Below are positions 1-5,739 of a DNA stretch of 12,120 nt, piece after piece (position 1 is the first letter of the stretch; each line of letters opens with the position of its first letter). The stretch spans positions 1-12,120 of the forward strand of contig CAYVKE010000101.1 of the NCBI GenBank assembly GCA_964451935.1, given 5' to 3'. The stretch is from CALFXN01 sp964451935 (lineage in GTDB: Bacteria > Synergistota > Synergistia > Synergistales > Aminobacteriaceae). A program made the translations under genes and the position numbers. Under the pieces are notes generated by a model that was given only the letters and a program-made list of their open reading frames with translations, did no database searches and had not been told where the DNA came from.

Positions 1-559
1 GGCTCGCCTTCGCGATCGCCGGAAAGTCGGGCCCGAGAGAGGAGAGCGTCTTCAGTGATTTAAGTCCGAAGGTCAGCCACGGCAGCCCGGTCGAAACCAC
101 GGCGATCGGGAGGTCGAGAAGGTCGTCCTCGTCGACGCGGAGCAGCGCCGCGACCTCGGCGCGGGAGGACGCCTCCCGGAAGGTCGGAAGCGCCTGGTTC
201 ATCATGAAGAGCGGACGCGGCGCCGCTCGTCGGATCTCCACCGGAAGGACGCCCGCGCCGGTTTCCTGCGTGAAGGTCGTCCGGTCCTTCGCGAGACGCC
301 CCTCCTCCTCGAGCGCCGCGAAGGTCCCGATCGTCGCGTGGCCGCACAGATCAACTTCCTTGCGCGGCGTGAAGAAGCGCACCCGGAAGTCCGCGACGTC
401 CGACGGCGTCACGAACGCCGTCTCCGAAAGGTTCATCTCGCGCGCGATCCCGAGCATCGCCGCGTCGTCGAGTCCCTCGGCGTTCAGAACGACCCCCGCA
501 GGGTTCCCTCCGAACGGCTCCTCGGAAAACGCATCCACCTGCTTGATCGCAACTCTCAT
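1..559 (-). CDS. PhzF-family isomerase-like protein (3' end beyond window)
   Basis: Starts at ATG 557-559 and runs off the left edge still open, giving about 186 residues, the N-terminal lobe and part of the second. The start MRVAIKQVDAF, the EPFGGNPAGVV stretch near residues 15-25, MNLSETAFV at 42-50 (E46 aligns with the catalytic glutamate of PhzF) and DLCGHATIG at 70-78 are hallmark PhzF/diaminopimelate-epimerase-fold motifs. Known members include the phenazine-pathway isomerase PhzF, but most are uncharacterised enzymes of small-molecule metabolism. No phenazine genes are visible, so the substrate is unknown. A purine-rich Shine-Dalgarno (AAAGGGG, 8 nt spacing) supports the start. It lies 53 bp downstream of the MocR regulator on the same strand, and no promoter-like sequence is obvious between them, so co-transcription is likely. 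Family assignment is firm; substrate and pathway are not. Confidence 0.93.
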   Translation of the reverse strand, partial: MRVAIKQVDAFSEEPFGGNPAGVVLNAEGLDDAAMLGIAREMNLSETAFVTPSDVADFRVRFFTPRKEVDLCGHATIGTFAALEEEGRLAKDRTTFTQETGAGVLPVEIRRAAPRPLFMMNQALPTFREASSRAEVAALLRVDEDDLLDLPIAVVSTGLPWLTFGLKSLKTLSSLGPDFPAIAKAS

Positions 560-587
560 ATCACACACCCCTTTCCCGTTTCGATAT

Positions 588-611
588 CGCCGCCCGCGTG
601 TCGCGGCGGCG
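588..611 (-). other. GC-rich hairpin between regulator and PhzF gene
   Basis: Directly after the MocR stop codon the minus strand reads CGCCGCCGCG-ACA-CGCGGGCGGCG, a 10-bp stem with one bulged G and a three-base loop. No T-tract follows, so it does not look like an intrinsic terminator. It could be an mRNA stabiliser or processing element in a two-gene transcript, or a chance result of high G+C. The structure is visible in sequence; any role is inferred. Confidence 0.4.
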
Positions 612-612
612 T

Positions 613-2124
613 TCAGATCACCGGCCGAACCGACTCGCGCTCCGGCGCGCGAACGTCGCCGGAACACTCGCGGACGGCGTCCATGAGGCAGCGGATTCCC
701 TCGCGGATTCTGTCCTCCGGCTCGGCCGCGAAGCAGAGCCGCATGTGCGACGCCCCCTGGACCCCGTCGGCGAAGAAGGCGTTCCCCGGAAGATAGGAGA
801 CGCCCCGGCGCGCCGCCGCGGCGGGAAGCCGCGAGACGTCGACCGACGGGGGCACGCGCGCCCAGACGTAATACCCTCCCGAGGGGGTGTTTCTGTTGAC
901 TCCCGGGGGCGCGAACTCCCCGAGGGAGCGGATCATGACGTCGCGCCGGGCGGCGTAGCGCGCGCGGACGACGCGGAGATGCTCTTCATAGACTCCCTCG
1001 CGCAGCATCCGGTCCATGAGGAACTGCGCCGGGCTGTTCGTATGGAGGTCGGTGTACTGCTTCATGCGGGTGAAAGCGTCGAGGACGCGCCTCGGGGCGA
1101 CGATCCATCCGATGCGGACGCCGAGGAAGAGCGTCTTCGAGAACGATCCGAGGGACAGGACGCTTCCGCTCGGGTCCGTCGCGAAGAGCGACGGGGGCGG
1201 CGCGGCGTCGTAGGCGAGGTCGGAGTAGGGGTCGTCCTCGAGGACGGGCGTCCGGAATCGCTGCGCGAGCTGGAGCAGTTCCCGACGGCGCTCGAGCGCC
1301 ATCGTCACGCCCGTGGGATTCTGGCAGGTCGGCAGCGTGTAGATGAGCCTCGGACGGAAGCGCTGGAGGACGATCTCGAGAATGTCCGTCCGGATGCCCC
1401 GCTCGTCGACCGGAACGCCGACGAGTCGCGCCCCGGCGTTCCGGAAGATCCGGATCGCGCCGAAAAAGGTCGGGTCTTCGACGACGACCGTATCCCCCGG
1501 GCGGACCAGAAGCCTCGCCGAATAGTCGAGCCCCTGCTGCGATCCGGAGAGGACGAAGACGTCTTCCGCGGAGACGGCGACGTGACGCGAGAGAAGGTAT
1601 CGCGCGATGCTCTCCCGGAGGACGTCCTGCCCCGGGACCGGGCTCGGAAGGAGCATCGCCCCTGCGGCGCGGTCGTCGGCGAGAAGGCGGCGCATGATGT
1701 CCCGGACGGCGCCGACGGGGTAGAGCGACGGATCGGGAACGCCCGTCGCGAAGGAGATCCGGTCCTGCGCGGACGCCTCGCGCATCATGTCGCGGATGAT
1801 GCTCCCTCCCGGCGACGCGGCGTCTTCGTTGAGGAGCTGGCTCCACGGGAGCGGTGCGACGCCGTTCTCCCCGGAGTGCGGGAAGAGCTGCGAGAGGACC
1901 GTCGTGCCGCGGCCGACGAAGCCTTCGGCGAGTCCTTCCGCTTTCAGTTCGTCGTAGGCTTTCACGACGGTGCTCCGGTTGACCCCGAGTTCCTCCGCGA
2001 GCTTCCGCTCCGGCGGCAGCAGCGTTCCGCCGGGAAGCTCGCCGGACAGAATCGCCTCCCGGAAGCTGTCGCGAAGCTGAAGGTACATCGGAACATCCGA
2101 ATTCCGCTCGATCTGCAGGCGCAC
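613..2124 (-). CDS. MocR/GabR-type regulator (GntR winged helix fused to fold-type I aminotransferase)
   Basis: A 503-residue protein with a GntR-type winged-helix DNA-binding domain (about residues 1-78; VPMYLQLRDSFREAI, LPPERKLAEELGVNRSTVVKAY) joined by a linker to a class I aminotransferase domain (about 120-490). Visible PLP-site residues are the SGSQQG turn (193-198), N269 in CQNPTG, D298 and Y300 in EDDPYSD, the Schiff-base lysine K330 in SFSKT, and R462 in MRLCF. MocR proteins use bound PLP, or its adduct with an amino compound, to sense ligand and usually regulate their own or neighbouring genes. I chose GTG 2122-2124 because GGGGAGGAA lies 6 nt upstream and the GntR domain begins there. 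An in-frame TTG at 2205 would add 27 unrelated residues encoded across the likely promoter and operator. PhzF follows 53 bp downstream and is the obvious candidate target. The ligand (PLP itself, GABA or another amine) cannot be told. Confidence 0.95.
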   Translation of the reverse strand: MRLQIERNSDVPMYLQLRDSFREAILSGELPGGTLLPPERKLAEELGVNRSTVVKAYDELKAEGLAEGFVGRGTTVLSQLFPHSGENGVAPLPWSQLLNEDAASPGGSIIRDMMREASAQDRISFATGVPDPSLYPVGAVRDIMRRLLADDRAAGAMLLPSPVPGQDVLRESIARYLLSRHVAVSAEDVFVLSGSQQGLDYSARLLVRPGDTVVVEDPTFFGAIRIFRNAGARLVGVPVDERGIRTDILEIVLQRFRPRLIYTLPTCQNPTGVTMALERRRELLQLAQRFRTPVLEDDPYSDLAYDAAPPPSLFATDPSGSVLSLGSFSKTLFLGVRIGWIVAPRRVLDAFTRMKQYTDLHTNSPAQFLMDRMLREGVYEEHLRVVRARYAARRDVMIRSLGEFAPPGVNRNTPSGGYYVWARVPPSVDVSRLPAAAARRGVSYLPGNAFFADGVQGASHMRLCFAAEPEDRIREGIRCLMDAVRECSGDVRAPERESVRPVI

Positions 2125-2130
2125 GGCGCA

Positions 2131-2139
2131 TTCCTCCCC
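2131..2139 (-). promoter_or_regulatory. Shine-Dalgarno site deciding the MocR GTG start
   Basis: The minus strand carries GGGGAGGAA, six bases before GTG 2124. No comparable site precedes the longer in-frame TTG at 2205, so the GTG start is preferred. Confidence 0.75.
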
Positions 2140-2174
2140 GGACGAAACGCATTCACGGATCCGGAAAGGAGTGT

Positions 2175-2231
2175 ATCGTATGTATTGGATGATTGAAACG
2201 GCCAATCATCGCCGCTTCGAACCATCCAATA
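2175..2231 (-). promoter_or_regulatory. Candidate MocR operator and promoter region
   Basis: Upstream of the regulator, plus-strand TATTGGATGATT (2183-2194) and AACCATCCAATA (2220-2231) form a 12-bp inverted repeat with 11 matches, 25 bp apart. Inside it, ATGATTG (2189-2195) and CAATCAT (2203-2209) form a second, perfect inverted repeat. The region is clearly A/T-richer than its surroundings. A weak -10-like TACGAT lies at 2175-2180 on the minus strand, with TTGGCC 19 bp further upstream; neither is a strong match. MocR/GabR regulators usually bind repeated sites in their own upstream region, so this is a plausible autoregulatory operator. The repeats are direct observation; the binding protein is inferred. 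Confidence 0.5.
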
Positions 2232-2239
2232 AACGGGCT

Positions 2240-3286
2240 TCAGGGATTCATGCGTTCCTTTCGGGTGAAGATGAAGTCGCGCTGCACGGCGAAACTTCCG
2301 AGGTAGATCAGCAATTCCGAGAGCATCTTCGCGTAGACGACCGGAACGCCGAAGCGCGAATGCAGAACAGCGATCGTTCCGTACGACAGGATCCCGGTGG
2401 CGGCTGTGAGTCCGGCGAAGGCCGGGAAGGCGAGCCGCGCGGCCCGGTCGGAGAAGAAGACGACGCGCCTGACCATGAAGAACTGGAAGAACAGCGCGAC
2501 GAGCCGCGCAGCTATCTGCGACTCCGCGATGTTTCCGGCGAACCGGAAGCAGGTGACGAATATGGCGTAGTCGATGGCCGCCGTCGCGAGAGAGACCCCC
2601 ACGAAGCGGAAAAGCTGCATCGAAATGTGGATGGAATCCCGGATCGGTCGGAAGTGGGAACTTCTATTGTCGTCGATGTAGACCGTTTCGATCGGGACTT
2701 CGGCGATGCTCCAGCCGTGATGTTTGCTCATGATGAGCATGTCCAGTTCGAATTCGTAGCCGGAGTGCCCGATATGGAGCAGCGGCGCGATGACCCGCGA
2801 CGCGATTCCGCGCAGGCCCGTCTGCGTATCGGAAAGCCTTCGGCCGACGAGCAGGCGGAAGAGCGTCAGGATGATCCGGTTCCCGACCATGCTTCGAAAC
2901 GGGATGTCGCGGGAGAACCGCCTCGCTCCGAGGATCAGGTCCGCCGCGCCGTCGTCCAGCATGCGCGCCACGGCGCGGATGTCCGACGGCGTATGCTGGC
3001 CGTCGGCGTCGGCGGTCACGGCTCCCGCGGATTCCGGAAAGCGGCAGAGGACTTCGTTCAGCGCCGTCTTCAGCGCGGTCCCCTTGCCGAGGTTGACGGC
3101 GTGACGCAGGACCGTCACGCCCGGCAGGGCCGCGAGGCGGTCGAAAAGCTCCCGGCGCTGCGGCTCGCTCCCGTCATCCACTAGAATGACGGAGGCGAAC
3201 TCGCCCGGAATCCGGATCATTTCGCGGACGAGGGGCTCCAGCTCGGGGCCCGGATTGTAGGCGGGGATCACGAGAACGACATTCAC
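2240..3286 (-). CDS. Family 2 glycosyltransferase fused to GtrA-like membrane domain
   Basis: A 348-residue two-domain protein. Residues 1-215 are a GT-A family 2 domain of the dolichyl-phosphate-mannose/polyprenyl-phosphate-glucose synthase type: VIPAYNPG (6-13), VDDGS (36-40), NLGKGTALKTAL (65-76), the metal-binding TADADGQH (91-98), and the DTQTGLRG loop (153-160). Residues about 224-342 form a four-helix GtrA/DPMS-like domain beginning FRFVGVSLATAAIDYAIF and containing FFQFFMVRRVVF. Such fusions are thought to make a polyprenyl-phosphate sugar and to help move or anchor it at the membrane. The start is GTG 3284-3286, sharing GTGA with the stop of the upstream membrane gene, so translation is probably coupled. 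The nearest G-rich stretch is about 13 nt away, which fits coupling rather than independent initiation. The sugar cannot be deduced. Confidence 0.93.
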   Translation of the reverse strand: MNVVLVIPAYNPGPELEPLVREMIRIPGEFASVILVDDGSEPQRRELFDRLAALPGVTVLRHAVNLGKGTALKTALNEVLCRFPESAGAVTADADGQHTPSDIRAVARMLDDGAADLILGARRFSRDIPFRSMVGNRIILTLFRLLVGRRLSDTQTGLRGIASRVIAPLLHIGHSGYEFELDMLIMSKHHGWSIAEVPIETVYIDDNRSSHFRPIRDSIHISMQLFRFVGVSLATAAIDYAIFVTCFRFAGNIAESQIAARLVALFFQFFMVRRVVFFSDRAARLAFPAFAGLTAATGILSYGTIAVLHSRFGVPVVYAKMLSELLIYLGSFAVQRDFIFTRKERMNP

Positions 3287-5127
3287 GGACGACCAGCCCC
3301 CTGTTCGTTCGGACGGAGCGGGAAAAGAAGCGGCCCCGCCTCCCTGCGAACGCTGAAGAAATAATCCGCGGAGGTCGCGCCGGGCGCGAAGAGCGGCGCA
3401 TATTTCGCGCGGAGCGCCTCGCGCGCGTTTCCGAGGAACACGAAATCGTACCCGACGAGATCTCTCCCCCAGGCCGCCGCGTCCGGCTCGCCGTTCCAGT
3501 TCTCCCAGTTCGTCCGGACCGGGAAGAGTTCGTATTTCGTCACGACCCGTTCAAAGCCGTCCGATCCCTCCCATACGATATAGACCGAGCTTCCCGGAGG
3601 GCGAACGGAACGCATGAAACGGACCTCCGGTTCGAGTTCCAGCCGCAGCGGCAGGCGCTCCGTCTCGTACATCTCCGGATTCGGGGGCGACGTCAGCAAC
3701 AGCGCGACGGACAGGACGGCGAGCCCCGTCCGGCTCGTCTCCATGAGGAGCGCGCCCGCGACGAAGAGCGCTCCCGTCAGCCAGATGCTCATATAGCGGG
3801 CGTACCCGGCGAGGGCCGGTCCCTCTTCGTCGTCGAACGCGAACAGATACAGCACGAGCATCCCCGCGAGGAAGACCCCCCAGAACGCGAAAAAGAGCGC
3901 CGACGCCCACGGAGAGAACTCGCCCGCTCCGGCGCGCCGGTGCGCGTGATAGAACAGCGCCGCGACGAATGCGATCCACAGCGCGAGCGGCAGTCCCCGG
4001 AAGAGGGGGGAGTTCGTCGCGTGGAAGCGTTCGGCCGTTTCCGCTTCGAGTCCGCCGACCGGCGTCTTCAGAAGCGCGCGGGCGAAGTTCGCCGATGTCT
4101 GCTTCTGTCGTTCCGAAGCGCTCTCCGAAAACGCCCCGACAATCCGCGGAAAGGTGATGGGCGCGAGGTTGAAGGTAGAGTCCTCCAGTCCGGTATCGCG
4201 GACGTATCGGTCCCATGAAAGTTTCGCGGCGGATGGAAGCGCGACGATCAGGACGGCGAGGATGACGACGGTGCGGCGCGTTCGGGAATGTCCGCGCCGC
4301 ATCATGGAACGGAGCGGGAAGAACGCGAGCAGCGCGCAGCACAGCGCGAGAAGCGTTCCCGCCCGTTTGATCAGGGGCAGGAGCGCCAGGGAGGGGAGCG
4401 CAAGCGCGAGGTCCGATGCGCCGCGAGCGAGGAACATCCCTGCTGCGGCGCGTCCGAAGGTCATTCCGAGCGCGATGTCCACGCACATGGAATAGAAGCC
4501 GAGCCCGAAGCCCGACGTCAGGCTTGCAAGGATCGCGACGCCTGCAGCGAACGCAGGGGGGCGTCGCGCCCCGGACCCCGCAAGCAGCGGGATCCCCTGG
4601 CTCAGGATGATGGCGAAATTTCCGAGGTAGCACAGGAACTCGAAGTCCCCTCCGCCGCGGAGGAAAAAGTAATGAAGGAGATCCGTCGCCTGGGGGTAGT
4701 TCAGACAGTACCCGATGCAGGAAGACGCGTCCCGCAGCGATGCGTTCGCGAGCATCTCGCGGCTGGAGATTCCCCAGAAGGAAAATTCGTCCCAGATATG
4801 GAAGCTCCCGTCGCGGAAATGCCAACAGAAGAGAATCACGAGCAGAAGAACGGCGCAGGATGCGGGGGTCGCGATCAGGCGGCGGAGCGCCCCTTTCCGG
4901 CGCAGCAGAACAAGCGCCGGGAGGAGCAGGATGTTCCCTCCGTACACGAGCAGCGCCGTCCCCTCGGAAAGGAGCCCCGCGAGGGCGAACCCGTAGAGAA
5001 CGAGAATGATCGACGGGAGGACGGCGGCAAGACAGAGTTCGAACGATATCCCCGTCAGCGCGGCGCTCGCCGTCGTCCATCCGGCGACCGCCGTCAGCGG
5101 CTGGAGAATCCCGATCCAGTATCCCAT
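3283..5127 (-). CDS. Polytopic membrane protein, probable GT-C-type glycosyltransferase
   Basis: A 614-residue protein with many hydrophobic helices (for example about 31-52, 57-76, 89-102, 165-184, 194-212, 241-271, 285-299, 379-393, 408-431, 447-461, 466-479) and a soluble C-terminal tail from about 485. After the third helix comes HIWDEFSFWGISSREML (110-126), with acidic D113/E114 in the first long outer loop, then NYPQATDLLHYFF (143-155) and ARYMSIWL (443-450). This resembles GT-C enzymes, which take sugar from a lipid carrier on the outer face and keep catalytic acids in that loop. I do not recognise a named family. The 4-bp overlap with the GT2-GtrA gene strongly suggests the two act on the same lipid-linked sugar. 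Start ATG 5125-5127 has only a weak upstream GGAG; an extended -10 promoter lies about 45 bp upstream. Confidence 0.75.
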   Translation of the reverse strand: MGYWIGILQPLTAVAGWTTASAALTGISFELCLAAVLPSIILVLYGFALAGLLSEGTALLVYGGNILLLPALVLLRRKGALRRLIATPASCAVLLLVILFCWHFRDGSFHIWDEFSFWGISSREMLANASLRDASSCIGYCLNYPQATDLLHYFFLRGGGDFEFLCYLGNFAIILSQGIPLLAGSGARRPPAFAAGVAILASLTSGFGLGFYSMCVDIALGMTFGRAAAGMFLARGASDLALALPSLALLPLIKRAGTLLALCCALLAFFPLRSMMRRGHSRTRRTVVILAVLIVALPSAAKLSWDRYVRDTGLEDSTFNLAPITFPRIVGAFSESASERQKQTSANFARALLKTPVGGLEAETAERFHATNSPLFRGLPLALWIAFVAALFYHAHRRAGAGEFSPWASALFFAFWGVFLAGMLVLYLFAFDDEEGPALAGYARYMSIWLTGALFVAGALLMETSRTGLAVLSVALLLTSPPNPEMYETERLPLRLELEPEVRFMRSVRPPGSSVYIVWEGSDGFERVVTKYELFPVRTNWENWNGEPDAAAWGRDLVGYDFVFLGNAREALRAKYAPLFAPGATSADYFFSVRREAGPLLFPLRPNEQGAGRP

Positions 5128-5168
5128 TCCGGCGACTCACGCTCCGACCGTGCGAATTCTGTTGCGAC

Positions 5169-5177
5169 AGTATAGCA
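5169..5177 (-). promoter_or_regulatory. Extended -10 promoter before the glycosylation gene pair
   Basis: The minus strand reads TGCTATACT, an extended -10 (TGN plus TATACT) in the 88-bp gap after the Nudix gene. No good -35 hexamer sits 16-18 bp upstream. Transcription from here would start about 35 bp before the membrane-protein ATG. Confidence 0.6.
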
Positions 5178-5215
5178 CCCGGAAGCCGGAAAGAGGCCTC
5201 CGGACCGTGCGTCCG

Positions 5216-5632
5216 TCAGCGGGCGGAAGATGACGCGGGCGTTTCCGGACGTTGTTCCGTGAGCGTGCGGACGAGGATCCTGTCGGCGGGCAGGAACGCA
5301 TAGTCGGCCAGCCGGTCGCGCGTGACCCACAGGGCGGCGTCGTGATCGCGGAGGATCACGTCGCCCGAGACGATCGTCGCCTCGTAGGCGCGCAGGAGGA
5401 CGCGATACGCGGGGTAGTCGTACGTCCACTCGAGATGCAGCGGACCGACCGCGATCTCGACGGCCAGTTCCTCGCGGATCTCGCGGATCAGACACTCTTC
5501 CGGCGTCTCTCCCGGTTCGAGCTTTCCGCCGGGGAATTCCCAGAAACCGCCGAGTCCGCGTCGGTCCGAGACGGGCCGCCGCGCAATGAAAATTTTGTCC
5601 TTGTCCGTCAGGATCGCGGCGCTGACGGTCAA
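5216..5632 (-). CDS. Nudix hydrolase (MutT/CTP-pyrophosphohydrolase-like)
   Basis: A 138-residue single-domain Nudix protein counted from TTG 5632. A full Nudix box spans residues 36-56 (G36, E42, R50, E51, E54, E55, matching GX5EX7REUXEE). It is preceded by VSAAIL and IFIARRP on the first strands and the GFWEFPGGK lead-in. The ending ALWVTRDRLADYAFLPADR is typical of the MutT/NudG branch, which hydrolyses oxidised or non-canonical nucleoside triphosphates to monophosphates. The branch is likely; the exact substrate is not shown. Length is normal. The TTG lacks a Shine-Dalgarno site, whereas GGGAGGG lies 7 nt upstream of an in-frame ATT at 5654-5656, which would add eight residues (M/I-PNPTKTE). 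The true start is therefore uncertain. It has its own promoter and sits alone between the cyclases and the glycosylation genes. Confidence 0.92.
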   Translation of the reverse strand: MTVSAAILTDKDKIFIARRPVSDRRGLGGFWEFPGGKLEPGETPEECLIREIREELAVEIAVGPLHLEWTYDYPAYRVLLRAYEATIVSGDVILRDHDAALWVTRDRLADYAFLPADRILVRTLTEQRPETPASSSAR

Positions 5633-5663
5633 TTCGGTTTTTGTCGGATTCGGAATGCGACGT

Positions 5664-5670
5664 CCCTCCC
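5664..5670 (-). promoter_or_regulatory. Shine-Dalgarno site pointing to an ATT start for the Nudix gene
   Basis: GGGAGGG on the minus strand is followed after 7 nt by ATT (5654-5656), in frame with the Nudix protein. No ATG or GTG in this frame lies nearby, and the only ordinary alternative is TTG 24 nt further on, which has no ribosome-binding sequence. Confidence 0.5.
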
Positions 5671-5697
5671 GGAACGAAAACGGATTCGTAACGGTGC

Positions 5698-5706
5698 ATT
5701 ATAGCA
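5698..5706 (-). promoter_or_regulatory. Extended -10 promoter of the Nudix gene
   Basis: The minus strand reads TGCTATAAT, a perfect extended -10 element about 40-65 bp upstream of the possible Nudix starts and just beyond the stop codon of the preceding cyclase. No recognisable -35 hexamer accompanies it. Confidence 0.7.
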
Positions 5707-5739
5707 GCCCCGCGAGCCGCTCCGGATCGTGGAAACCCC

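Noticed and set aside
1..559. Phenazine biosynthesis locus
   Set aside because: Only a PhzF-family protein is present. The family is broad, and no other phenazine gene is visible in the window.
598..2196. Long plus-strand open frame opposite the MocR gene
   Set aside because: It is antisense to a convincing protein, has very arginine- and glutamate-rich composition with no domain, and is expected from GC-rich codon use.
2125..2205. TTG-initiated longer form of the MocR protein
   Set aside because: The extra residues fall over the inverted repeats and possible promoter, no Shine-Dalgarno precedes TTG, and GTG 2124 has a good one.
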